Shown here in pieces: positions 8,890 to 16,819 of a stretch of DNA of 64,000 bases. The DNA comes from a bacterium (GTDB lineage: Bacteria > Latescibacterota > Latescibacteria > Latescibacterales > Latescibacteraceae): assembly GCA_021372535.1 (NCBI GenBank), contig JAJFUH010000050.1, positions 20,395 to 84,394 on the forward strand, in the 5' to 3' direction. How positions within the stretch are numbered: position 1 is the stretch's first letter; each line of letters opens with the position of its first letter. The position numbers and the translations under genes were made by a program. The notes below the pieces were generated by a model. The model saw nothing but the letters and a program-made list of their open reading frames with translations. It did no database searches and was not told the origin of the DNA.

Positions 8890-9819
8890 TCATGCCTCTA
8901 ACAGGTTTTTAAGTTTCCCGATATACTGAGGAATCTCGATACGCGGATCACCCTTTGCTTCGTATTCGAGGGCAACCCATCCCCTGTAATTGGCTTTGAC
9001 CAGAATATCCCTGAGTTTCCCGAGGTCGGCGGGGATAAGGGAGCCGTCCGGCTGGAAAACCTCAACTTTGACCTGCACGTTCACGGCGCGCGGGGCTGCC
9101 ATTGCCAGTTCCTCGTACGGATTAGTGCGGTAATTGCCGGTGTCGAGGTTGATACCGAACCATGGGTGCCTGCCTACGGCATCGCAAATGGCGAGGTGGT
9201 CGGCAACGAGGGCGGTGATTCCACCGTGATTTTCGAGCCCGAGCATAATACCGCACTGTGCCGCATGGCCGAGGCATTCCCTGATTCCGTCGGCGACCCA
9301 GCTGATGCCGGTCTGTTTATCGGTTCCCTCGGGCAGTGTGCCGGCAAAAATCCGTATGTGCGGTGCAAAGAAATCGACCGAATAGTCGATCCACTTTTTC
9401 ACATGATCGATTTCCTTCTGCTTTGCAGGTCCGGAAGGCATGCAGAAATTATTGCGTATAGCTGTTCCGCTGATTGTGACGCCGCTGCCGAATGCCCGTC
9501 GCTTGAGCTCGGTCAGGTAGGATTTGTCAAATCCTTCCTTGAAGTAATATGAGGTGAGCTCGGTTCCCGCCAGATTCATTTCGGCGCACCAGTCGATAAA
9601 TCCGAACAGGTCCATTTCACCTTTCTGCAGGGCATCACGCATCGAATATGCGGCAAGGGAGACATGCATGTTTTTAGGTTTAACGGCTCCGGCCTGCGCA
9701 GATGTTTCTCCGGTGGATACAAGCGACGAAACAACCGCTGTCGTTGCCGTAAACGCGCCCGTTTTGAGAGCGTCACGGCGCGAGAAAGCCATGGTGTTCG
9801 GATTATCGGTAGTGTTCAT
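8890..9819 (-). CDS. Tat-exported TIM-barrel isomerase/epimerase-like protein
   Basis: The start at 9819 is supported by GAGGAG upstream of the ATG; a longer frame to 9849 has no such site. The 309-residue product carries the Tat motif MAFSRRDALKTGAF near residue 10 and an Ala/Val-rich hydrophobic region ending around TSAQ. The TIM-barrel body shows metal-ligand candidates Glu in GLENHGG, Asp in NLDTGNYR and Glu in VALEYEAKGD. This is the first gene of the minus-strand series running down to the Nramp-like gene, so its promoter probably lies in the AT-rich 9820-10296 gap. It is likely an epimerase, isomerase or eliminase of oxidised sugars, by context only. Confidence 0.9.
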   Translation of the reverse strand: MNTTDNPNTMAFSRRDALKTGAFTATTAVVSSLVSTGETSAQAGAVKPKNMHVSLAAYSMRDALQKGEMDLFGFIDWCAEMNLAGTELTSYYFKEGFDKSYLTELKRRAFGSGVTISGTAIRNNFCMPSGPAKQKEIDHVKKWIDYSVDFFAPHIRIFAGTLPEGTDKQTGISWVADGIRECLGHAAQCGIMLGLENHGGITALVADHLAICDAVGRHPWFGINLDTGNYRTNPYEELAMAAPRAVNVQVKVEVFQPDGSLIPADLGKLRDILVKANYRGWVALEYEAKGDPRIEIPQYIGKLKNLLEA

Positions 9820-10296
9820 CGGCGGCTCCTCTGATATTCTATGTATCACAAGGACATTAAGTAATTGAATGTTTACGGATATAGTATAACAAAATGTGCA
9901 TTCATGGAGTAGTATGAGAAATATACATAAAAAATGCAGATGAATTCAGATAGTCAAGTAATTCCGCCTGAAACGATAAAAAATAAATGTACGATGCCCA
10001 TATGCTTGGAAAAAGCGAGAATAGTATTGCCCGCGATATGAAAGAGAGTTACCATTTATAATAATTGTTTATGGCACTATCGCACCGTAATACGTATTTT
10101 ATAAATCCGGATACCAATTAAAAGTGTTGTGATAAACACCATTTACGTGGATATAAACTGTCAAGAGTCGGCACGAAGTACCGATTTACATGTTTTTGAC
10201 AGCAACAAAACAACACATTTCGTCATGGGGCTTGTGAAAAAAATCCTTTTTCACAGCCCTCTTAAACTATCACACATGCAGAAGGGAGAAACGGAG
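9820..10296. other. AT-rich divergent intergenic region
   Basis: This 477-base region between a minus-strand and a plus-strand gene is AT-rich with many short A/T tracts. It must contain the promoters of both neighbours, but no hexamer pair stands out enough to name. A longer open frame for the plus-strand gene starts within it (10129), but that start lacks a ribosome site and would bury the lipoprotein signal. Confidence 0.5.
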
Positions 10297-11223
10297 ATGT
10301 ACGGTAAAATCAGAATCCTGACAGGTTTGTTTCTGATGATATATCTCATGGGCTGCGGTCAGCAGGCGCAGGAAAAAACAGAAGCTGCGCCACCTCCGCA
10401 GGCGCCGAATCTTTCAACACCCGGATTTATCATCGATTCGCACATCCATTACCGGGCAACGGACGAATGGGAGAAATCCTTTCTGGAGATTTTCGGGAAA
10501 TTTAATGCAATGGGATGCATCCTCGTCAACATGAAAGACCTCGACAGGGGAATTGCCTTTGCACAGGCTCATCCCGATCGGGTAATCCCTTATGCCGCCA
10601 TTGATATCGACAGTCCCACAGTGCTCAAGGATATACAAAAAGTGAAAGATATGGGATTTCAGGGTCTCGGCGAGCTGTTTGCCGTCCACCAGTGGAATTA
10701 CGATGATCCGAAATACGATCCCATATGGGCTCTTGCAGAGAAGCTCAATCTCCCCATAGCGCCGCACACCGGAATTCTTGCCAACGGCATGATGGCCCGT
10801 ATGCGGCCGGGGTATCTCGCGACAATCGCGTCCAGATTCCCCAATCTCATCATCCACGCTGCTCATTTCGGCAATCCCTGGTATGACGAGGCGGGAGAAG
10901 CGACGAGGAGAAACGGAAACCTGTTCTTTGACATGACCGGTTCCTCGCTCATCAAGAAAGATAATAATCCGGGTATCTGGAAGGAATACCTCTGGTGGAC
11001 TCCCTATATCGGGAAGGCCCATATGCCTAAAGACGCTGTTCCGGCGTTTCAGAAAATCGTTTTCGCCACGGACGAAGACCCCGAAGCGCTTGAGGAAAAC
11101 ATTATCCGTTTCAACAAGATGCTCGATGCCTGCGGGGTGGACGAAGCGACACGTAAAAAATGCTATTACGAGACGATTGCCCGTATACACGGTATCGATC
11201 CGGAAAAGTATCTGAAAAAATAG
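10297..11223 (+). CDS. Amidohydrolase-family (amidohydrolase 2) lipoprotein
   Basis: The start at 10297 is preferred because AGGGAG lies about 8 bases upstream and the product then begins with a proper lipoprotein signal (MYGKIRILTGLFLMIYLMGC, lipobox LMGC). The 308-residue protein is a TIM-barrel metal-dependent hydrolase. It has the HxH motif in FIIDSHIHYRA, further ligands in APHTG and IIHAAHFGNPW, and the terminal Asp in VFATDEDPE. Family members hydrolyse or decarboxylate cyclic and aromatic acids or lactones. A lactone-hydrolase role on an oxidised sugar would fit the neighbouring oxidoreductases but is speculative. It is divergent from the sugar-oxidation genes. Confidence 0.88.
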   Translation: MYGKIRILTGLFLMIYLMGCGQQAQEKTEAAPPPQAPNLSTPGFIIDSHIHYRATDEWEKSFLEIFGKFNAMGCILVNMKDLDRGIAFAQAHPDRVIPYAAIDIDSPTVLKDIQKVKDMGFQGLGELFAVHQWNYDDPKYDPIWALAEKLNLPIAPHTGILANGMMARMRPGYLATIASRFPNLIIHAAHFGNPWYDEAGEATRRNGNLFFDMTGSSLIKKDNNPGIWKEYLWWTPYIGKAHMPKDAVPAFQKIVFATDEDPEALEENIIRFNKMLDACGVDEATRKKCYYETIARIHGIDPEKYLKK

Positions 11224-11261
11224 CATGATATTTAACCCGACCGATTCGAAAAAAATCAATG

Positions 11262-11375
11262 GAACGCGGATTTTCGCGGATTTGTTTTTTTCTCTGTTTC
11301 AATGTGAACGATCAATAATTCTAAAGATAGTCTATACATTCTTTTGTATGTATTTGTGTCTTAGTGTCTTTGTGG
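11262..11375. repeat. Composite dispersed repeat, families E and D (copy 1)
   Basis: Two short motifs lie in tandem: an ATCCGCGAAAATCCGCG-type block (here as GGAACGCGGATTTTCGCGG) followed about 70 bases later by the complement of ACCACAAAGACACTAAGACA. The same pair recurs in opposite orientation at 29966-30060 and 48305-48460. It is non-coding. The short open frame across it is judged spurious. Confidence 0.7.
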
Positions 11376-11401
11376 TAAGATTTTTTGAATTATTGCTCCG
11401 G

Positions 11402-11470
11402 CGGATAAATAATGATACCAATAGCAGGAATAGATGCCGAAACAAGTTCGGCATGACGTCATCCGATATC
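11402..11470. repeat. Dispersed palindromic repeat, family A-prime (left of rlmL)
   Basis: The core hairpin ATGCCGAAcaagTTCGGCAT spans 11434-11454. The surrounding 55 or so bases match, in inverted orientation, the block at 12806-12880 on the other side of the methyltransferase gene. Another copy of the core is at 61908-61940. Confidence 0.8.
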
Positions 11471-11566
11471 ACTGTTTAATCGCCGAAGCAATATCCTGAT
11501 AAAAGTGATAAAAAACTGTTGTGCCGGGCAGAAAATCGGTATTAGACACTGACGAAAAGAAGGGTG

Positions 11567-12706
11567 ATGTATACCTACCAGCTTACGAACAGATATTTTG
11601 CCCAGATAGCCGATGGCCTGGAGGACCTCGGGGCGGAAGAGCTTCACGAGCTGGGCGCCCGGAATATCAAAACCGCATACCGTGGTATCTATTTTGAAGC
11701 GGATTTGGGCACTCTTTACCGTATTAATTATGTGTCACGGCTTGTATCGCGGATTCTTGCGCCATTGAAGGTATTCAAATGTCACAGCACAAAATATCTG
11801 TATCGGACGGCACGGTCGATTGAGTGGACGGATTTTTTTACGGTCGATAAAACCTTCGCCGTTTTCGCTACCGTGGCGAACAGCACCATTTCCCATTCGC
11901 AGTATGCCGCGTTGTGCCTGAAAGATGCAATCGTTGACTGGTTCCGTGAGCGGTGCGGTTCACGGCCGTCGGTCGATACCATCGATCCCGATGTATGGAT
12001 CAATCTGCATATCGAGAATAACCGGGCTGTCATAAGTCTCGATACTTCCGGCGGGTCGCTCCACCGTCGCGGATACCGTTCCGTTTCGGTCGAGGCGCCC
12101 ATGCAGGAAACGCTTGCTGCGGCGATTATCCGTCTTTCGGACTGGGATGGAACGCAGCCGCTGTACGATCCCATGTGCGGCTCCGGCACCCTGCTCGCCG
12201 AGGCGCTCCTTCGGTACTGCCGTATACCTTCCGGGATATTACGGAACCATTTCGGATTCGAGCTGCTGCCTGAATTTGATAAAAACGTATGGGAATCGGT
12301 CAGAAAAGATGCCGGTCATCTTATCCGACCGTTGCCGGAAGGTCTCTTGGCGGGAAGCGACAGCGATCGTGAAGCCATTAAAGCCGCGTCGGCCAATATC
12401 CGGAGCCTGCCGGGAGGGAAACATGTGTCGCTGCAGGTAACGGATTTCAATAAAATTTCCGCTTTGGAGCATTCGGTGATTGTCTGTAATCCCCCCTATG
12501 GCATACGGAGCGGGAAAGACGAGGATATTGCCGCGATATACGGAGCGTTCGGCGTGTTTCTGAAACAGCGCTGCAAGGATTCGACGGTGTATATTTATTT
12601 CGGGGACAGAAACCTTATCAGGTATATCGGGTTGAGACCCGCATGGAAAAAGCCGCTCAAAAACGGCGGTCTCGATGGCAGGCTGGCCCGGTTCGACATG
12701 TATTAA
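11567..12706 (+). CDS. rlmL: 23S rRNA m2G methyltransferase, RlmL-type (THUMP plus methylase)
   Basis: This protein of about 379 residues starts with a ferredoxin-like/THUMP RNA-binding module (residues 1-160) and continues into a Rossmann methyltransferase domain. The SAM-binding motif is DPMCGSGTLLAEA near residue 203 and the N2-guanine catalytic motif NPPYG is near residue 309. The length matches the stand-alone RlmL/YcbY N-terminal methyltransferase; the RlmK half of the fused enterobacterial enzyme is absent. It should methylate a guanine in 23S rRNA (G2445 in E. coli numbering). The start is GTG 11564 or ATG 11567, and both sit close behind AGAAGG. The gene is flanked on both sides by inverted copies of a dispersed repeat. 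Confidence 0.9.
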   Translation: MYTYQLTNRYFAQIADGLEDLGAEELHELGARNIKTAYRGIYFEADLGTLYRINYVSRLVSRILAPLKVFKCHSTKYLYRTARSIEWTDFFTVDKTFAVFATVANSTISHSQYAALCLKDAIVDWFRERCGSRPSVDTIDPDVWINLHIENNRAVISLDTSGGSLHRRGYRSVSVEAPMQETLAAAIIRLSDWDGTQPLYDPMCGSGTLLAEALLRYCRIPSGILRNHFGFELLPEFDKNVWESVRKDAGHLIRPLPEGLLAGSDSDREAIKAASANIRSLPGGKHVSLQVTDFNKISALEHSVIVCNPPYGIRSGKDEDIAAIYGAFGVFLKQRCKDSTVYIYFGDRNLIRYIGLRPAWKKPLKNGGLDGRLARFDMY

Positions 12707-12805
12707 CATTGGGCGTAATCCCTCATATTTCACCGTTCGCAGCGACAGGGCATCATGAAACTGTTTGATCCGATTATGCTTTTTATTACCCCGGTGTATG
12801 GACAA

Positions 12806-12880
12806 TATCGACGGATTTCGTCATACCGAATTTATTTCGGCATCTGTTCCGGATATCGGTATCAATGTTTTTCTTGAAGT
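12806..12880. repeat. Dispersed palindromic repeat, family A-prime (right of rlmL)
   Basis: The sequence TACCGAATTTATTTCGGCAT and its flanks are the approximate reverse complement of the repeat at 11402-11470. Together they form an inverted pair around the methyltransferase gene. It lies in the 245-base gap before the YgjP-like gene. Confidence 0.8.
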
Positions 12881-12951
12881 ACTGTTGAAGATAAAAGAGC
12901 GATTCCCCGATAGAAAACCGATGAAAATAAAAGAGAAGGAGGGTGTTATTT

Positions 12952-13521
12952 ATGGCGGGTTCCGCCACGATTGAAATTGACAGGATAGGTCCGGTGTTCT
13001 TTGAAAGGAGCAGACGGGCCAGGCACCTCGTCATTTCGATTAAACCGGTGAGAGGCGTACGTGTTGCTGTCCCGTATGGAGTTACCTTCGAAAATGCCCT
13101 CACCATCGTCCATGCAAAAATACCATGGATACTGAAACATCTGGCGCGGATGAAAAAAAGTGAGCATTATCATAAAAAGCAGTCCGTCGATAACATCGGC
13201 ATCGACCCGATTGAAGCAGCGCGAAAGCTCGTGCGAAGACTTCGTGAACTGTCCATTCAGCATGGTCTGCCTTTTAAAAAAGTGACCATACGAAACCAGA
13301 GGACTCGCTGGGGAAGCTGTTCGTCAAAAAACAGTATCAGCCTCAATATGAACCTTGTGAAACTGCCGGATGATCTGATCGATTATGTGCTTATACACGA
13401 GCTTGTTCATACACGCATCAAGAACCACAGCATTGATTTCTGGACGGAGATGAACAGGCACATAAGTGATGCGCGGCTTCTCAGTAAACGGTTGAAAAAA
13501 TATTGCATTGAAATACTTTAA
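12952..13521 (+). CDS. YgjP-like M48-type metallopeptidase (DUF45)
   Basis: ATG 12952 has AAGGAGGG 8 bases upstream, better than an in-frame GTG at 12943. The 189-residue protein matches the YgjP/DUF45 family: the conserved TRWGSCSSKNSISLNMNL block precedes the zinc motif HELVHTRIKNHSIDFW (HExxH, with the third ligand His in KNHS). No signal peptide is seen, so it is cytosolic. Family members resemble SprT-type zinc proteases and often neighbour restriction genes, but no restriction gene is present here. The physiological substrate is unknown. Confidence 0.9.
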   Translation: MAGSATIEIDRIGPVFFERSRRARHLVISIKPVRGVRVAVPYGVTFENALTIVHAKIPWILKHLARMKKSEHYHKKQSVDNIGIDPIEAARKLVRRLRELSIQHGLPFKKVTIRNQRTRWGSCSSKNSISLNMNLVKLPDDLIDYVLIHELVHTRIKNHSIDFWTEMNRHISDARLLSKRLKKYCIEIL

Positions 13522-13581
13522 ACGAACGGAGCATATAACGAAGCAACTAAATACAGATACATGTTCTGAAAGGGGGAAACA

Positions 13582-14571
13582 GTGAAACCGGTACGATGGG
13601 GAATTATCGGGGTAGGGAAGCATGCGGTCATGAGAATAATCCTGCCCATGCAGAAGACAGAAATGGTAGAGCTTTATGGCATTGCATCCCGCAATCCTGA
13701 AAAGGCACGGCAGATATCCGGGAAATTCGGGATACCGCGTTCTTTTTCTTCCTATGAGGAACTACTCGCGGATAAGTCGATCGAGGCGGTATTCATTCCC
13801 CTTCCCAATCATATCCATCTCGAATGGATAAAAAAAGCCGCGGATGCGGGGAAACATATCCTCTGCGAAAAACCGCTCACGCTCGATGCTGCGGAAGCCC
13901 AAGAAGCCGTCGATTATACACGGAGCAGAAATGTGCTCCTCATGGAAGCTTTCATGTACCGGTTCCATCCGCAGTGGAGACGGGTCAGGGAACTGATCAT
14001 TACCGGAAATATCGGAACCGTCAGGGCTGTCCATACCTATTTCAGCTATAACAACACCGATCCCCGCAACATCAGGAACATGCTCGAAACAGGAGGCGGC
14101 GCCCTCTATGATATCGGATGCTATGCTGTCTCTACGGCACGGTATGTTTATGGCTGCGAGCCTGAAAGAGTATTGAGTCTCATCGCCCGGGATACGTCGT
14201 TCAAAACAGATGTGCTGACCTCCGGTCTCATGGATTTCCCCGAAGGGCATGCCCTCTTTACCGTAAGCACCCAGGCATTCCCGCATCAGAAAGTGGATAT
14301 TCATGGCTCGGGCGGAAGGATACTGGTTCATATTCCCTTCAACACCTTCGATGACGTTCCCGCTGCGGTCACGGTGTCCACGGGTGTCGGTGTCCGTGAG
14401 GTGCGGTTCGATCCCGTCGATCAGTACGGTCTCCAGTTTGGGGAGTTTTCGGAGGCAGTTCGGAAGGGCGGGCCGGTTCCGGTGCCTCCTGAGGATGCGG
14501 TCAATAACTGCATGGTTCTGGATGCGTTTTTCAGATCGGAAAAGTCGGGAACATGGGAAACGGTGGGGTGA
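13582..14571 (+). CDS. Cytosolic Gfo/Idh/MocA family oxidoreductase
   Basis: This 329-residue protein starts at GTG 13582 behind AAAGGGGG. It has no signal peptide, unlike the two exported family members. The Rossmann motif is WGIIGVGKHA at the N-terminus, and CEKPLTLDAAEA near residue 95 carries the EKP motif. LMEAFMYRFHPQW and GGGALYDIGCYAV are typical of the subgroup that includes dihydrodiol dehydrogenases and xylose/glucose dehydrogenases. It likely reduces or oxidises a monosaccharide in the cytosol with NAD(P)H. It is 60 bp downstream of the YgjP-like gene and ends before a strong terminator, so it may close a short transcript. The specific substrate cannot be read from sequence. Confidence 0.92.
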   Translation: MKPVRWGIIGVGKHAVMRIILPMQKTEMVELYGIASRNPEKARQISGKFGIPRSFSSYEELLADKSIEAVFIPLPNHIHLEWIKKAADAGKHILCEKPLTLDAAEAQEAVDYTRSRNVLLMEAFMYRFHPQWRRVRELIITGNIGTVRAVHTYFSYNNTDPRNIRNMLETGGGALYDIGCYAVSTARYVYGCEPERVLSLIARDTSFKTDVLTSGLMDFPEGHALFTVSTQAFPHQKVDIHGSGGRILVHIPFNTFDDVPAAVTVSTGVGVREVRFDPVDQYGLQFGEFSEAVRKGGPVPVPPEDAVNNCMVLDAFFRSEKSGTWETVG

Positions 14572-14663
14572 CGCTATCCTTTAGATTCAGCCGATTACTC
14601 CGACAATAAGCCCGGTCTGTGAAGATTGAACACTTTCAGGGCGGAACAGTGCTGCCCAATTCG

Positions 14664-14700
14664 TAAAAAGACCCGGAAACCATTGGATCCGGGTCTTTTT
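14664..14700. terminator. Bidirectional Rho-independent terminator
   Basis: A 12-13 bp stem (AAAAAGACCCGGA pairing with TCCGGGTCTTTTT) has a short loop and T runs on both strands. It lies between two convergent genes and can serve both. Confidence 0.92.
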
Positions 14701-14752
14701 GACTCTGGATGCTGCCATGTTCTGTTTTGGAAATGTGAAACAGCACGATGTG

Positions 14753-15391
14753 TTACTTTTTACGGGGAGCTGCCTTCGCCTTCGGTTTAGCTTTGGATTT
14801 GGCTGCCTTCTCCATCTCTAATGCTTTTGCAGCCTCAATTTTCTGCTGGGCAGTCTGCATGGAAGCGGCGATCTTGCCTTTCAGTGAATTGGAATCGTCA
14901 TATACCTTCACGAAGGAGGAATTATCGAGGTCGGTTTTGAGTGCCTGGAGCTGGCTCTCGAATGCGGTGATTTCATCGGCGAACGATTTACTGTCAGCCG
15001 CACCGAGCAGTTTGGCAGTTTCGGGAGCGAGGAATGATTTCATCTTTTCTATCTCGGCGTTCACATCGAGTACTGCTTGTCCGGCAACTTTTTTACCGTT
15101 CGTTGTTGTCGCGGTAATAAGAGCAGTAATATCCGCTTTTAAAGAATCCGCAAGAGCGGTGGCGGGACCGAATTTTTTCTGGTCCATCATACCCTGTAGC
15201 TCATTCATCTTCTTTGATATCTGTGCGTACTGGTCGGGGGCGAAAATCTTTGCGCCTTTGGTTTCAACATTCTGCATATCGTTCTGGAGCGCGGTAACCT
15301 GTTCTGTCGGAGGCTTTGCACAACCGGTAAATATCATTATACTTGCCATTACTATCATGGCAACAGCAGCTAAGAGCATTTTGTTTTTCAT
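14753..15391 (-). CDS. Lipoprotein with helical core and basic Lys/Ala tail
   Basis: This 212-residue protein has a lipoprotein signal (MKNKMLLAAVAMIVMASIM, lipobox FTGC at about residues 21-24), so it should be anchored at Cys24. The mature part is almost entirely predicted helix with heptad-like hydrophobic spacing (coiled coil), and the last 20 residues are a Lys/Ala/Pro-rich basic tail (KAKPKAKAAPRKK). This architecture suggests an envelope-spacing or peptidoglycan/anionic-polymer contacting protein, but no family was recognised. GAAAGGA precedes the start. It is convergent with the oxidoreductase at 13582 and shares its terminator. Confidence 0.8.
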   Translation of the reverse strand: MKNKMLLAAVAMIVMASIMIFTGCAKPPTEQVTALQNDMQNVETKGAKIFAPDQYAQISKKMNELQGMMDQKKFGPATALADSLKADITALITATTTNGKKVAGQAVLDVNAEIEKMKSFLAPETAKLLGAADSKSFADEITAFESQLQALKTDLDNSSFVKVYDDSNSLKGKIAASMQTAQQKIEAAKALEMEKAAKSKAKPKAKAAPRKK

Positions 15392-15739
15392 GGCTTGATA
15401 ATCCTTTCATTTTTCGGTTTCATGGAACTCAAACATTTCCATGTTCATGAAAATAAAATACGAACAAGATATAAGACTCAGACTTCGCGCGTTTCAAAGC
15501 ATTGCTGCCTGAACGGTAACGCCATATTCTCTCGGTGTCTCTTTCCCAAACCGTATTCATGTAAGTCCGGTACATGCCACTAACGGGAATCCACGATGAG
15601 GCTTTACCGATTACTGAAAACGAAGTATGTAATGGACACGTTTTTCTCTCCGCCTCATTCAAGTCTCATGTAGTTCATATTAGTTTCCGGATACTGTTAA
15701 CGGCCGCATGCACTGGTGAAACGGCTTCAGTATCGAGAT
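15392..15739. other. Intergenic region with no supported gene
   Basis: This 348-base gap between tatA and the lipoprotein gene (both minus strand) should hold the promoter of the lipoprotein gene. Short open frames here lack ribosome sites and known motifs. No hairpin terminator was recognised. Confidence 0.5.
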
Positions 15740-15958
15740 TTATACAGTTTTCTCCTTTCTGTCCATTTTTACTGTTTTTTCTTGAGCAGTTGACAATGAT
15801 GTCGTATCTATCTCATCGGTGATTTCATGTGCTGCTTTTTTAAATTCATTGATTCCCTTGCCAAGTCCACGGGCGATTTCAGGTATTCGTTTTGCGCCGA
15901 AAAGAAGAAGAATAACCATAAATATGAGTATCAGTTCTGATGGACCGACACCAAACAT
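15740..15958 (-). CDS. tatA: Twin-arginine translocase subunit TatA/TatE
   Basis: This 72-residue protein has the full TatA pattern: MFGVGPSELILIFMVILLLFG gives the short N-terminal membrane helix, then the FG hinge, the amphipathic helix AKRIPEIARGLGKGINEFKKA, and a charged unstructured tail. TatA oligomers form the translocation path for folded proteins carrying RR signals. At least seven proteins in this window have such signals, so the partner system is used heavily. No tatC is present in the window. GGAAGGTGG precedes the start. TatA rather than TatB is called from length and the hinge sequence. Confidence 0.95.
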   Translation of the reverse strand: MFGVGPSELILIFMVILLLFGAKRIPEIARGLGKGINEFKKAAHEITDEIDTTSLSTAQEKTVKMDRKEKTV

Positions 15959-16534
15959 ATTGCCACCTTCCCATCTTCAAAGTTATACATTGGGTATAAA
16001 TATAGTATTATGGATACACCCGCTTTGCCGGATACGACAAAGCAGGTGATACATGGACTGTTCAAACGGTATTGCGGCTCGGAAAGAAGACTATGTAAAA
16101 TTATCCTTGAGGTTGAAGAAAAGAGGAGTATTAACACAAAAGAGAATAAAGGGAGCAGCAGAATTAAAAAGAATAGAGCGGTCTTTTATTATTCTTTGAA
16201 TAACCGAAGATAATATCCGGTATTTGATAATAATGTGAGAATATTTCATATCAATACAATATAATATATATTTATAAAATATAAAAGAAGAAATTTATGA
16301 ATTATAATTTAGATTATAAATATAATAAATAATAATGAATTGAGTAAAATTCAGCGAAAAATATATTTATATTTAACCTTTCATTTTAAATGGAAAAAAA
16401 TAAAAAAGCAATAAAAAAATACAAATATTTTTCTTTAAATAAGTTATATAATTATATATAGATTATATATATAATATTACAAATCAATTAGTTATAAGCA
16501 TTATCAATCAAAATTCGTGCAAAAAAATATTTTA
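15959..16534. other. AT-rich intergenic region upstream of the leader
   Basis: This region is extremely AT-rich from about 16200 onward, with poly-A/T tracts and no credible coding frame. It separates tatA (minus) from the coiled-coil gene (plus). The AT skew suggests a strongly curved or UP-element-rich promoter region; that interpretation is inference. Confidence 0.5.
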
Positions 16535-16562
16535 TTGACAGATTAGAATTTTCTAGTATATT
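16535..16562 (+). promoter_or_regulatory. Sigma70-type promoter of a leader transcript
   Basis: TTGACA at 16535-16540 and TATATT at 16557-16562 are separated by 16 bases and preceded by long A/T tracts. Transcription would start near 16570, giving a leader of about 250 bases before the coiled-coil gene. Confidence 0.6.
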
Positions 16563-16569
16563 ATCGCTG

Positions 16570-16727
16570 CAATTTAAACGACCTTAATAATACTGTTTGA
16601 TTTTATTCAAACAGTACCATTCTAACAACGTAACCGGTGAAGGGGGGTGGGGTCGAGTTACCATACGGTTTCATACATAGGTAATGCTGGAAGTGAGCGC
16701 TTGAAAGTATTTTGAGCGTTTTTTTTA
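16570..16727 (+). ncRNA. Structured 5' leader or small RNA candidate
   Basis: Downstream of a good promoter there is a perfect 10-bp hairpin (TACTGTTTGA, 6-base loop, TCAAACAGTA; 16591-16616). It is followed by a G-rich segment that can be closed by GTAAC/GTTAC (16630-16661) or alternatively by ACCG/CGGT (16633-16669). The segment ends in a terminator-like stem (AGCGCTT with GAGCGTT, 16696-16720) and eight Ts. This could be an attenuated leader of the gene at 16820 or a small RNA of about 150 nt. No known riboswitch consensus was recognised. Confidence 0.35.
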
Positions 16728-16819
16728 TAAGTGTATTTAAATAAATCGCGTATTATCAATAAGTTGTATTATGCGCGTGTGTTTCAAAATCACAACAATT
16801 TTCAGGAGGAGGTACTACT

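Noticed and set aside
11225..11479. 84-codon frame after the amidohydrolase gene
   Set aside because: It runs through dispersed repeats of families E, D and A-prime, lacks a ribosome site and has no protein-like pattern.
15429..15662. 77-codon minus-strand frame between tatA and the lipoprotein gene
   Set aside because: Composition is not protein-like for this genome and no ribosome site or homology was seen.
16010..16213. 67-codon frame in the AT-rich gap
   Set aside because: It is in low-complexity AT-rich sequence without a ribosome site.
16620..16680. Cyclic-di-GMP or other known riboswitch in the G-rich leader
   Set aside because: The G-rich segment superficially resembles GGTAGCGGGGTTACC-type elements, but the conserved core and helix order are absent.
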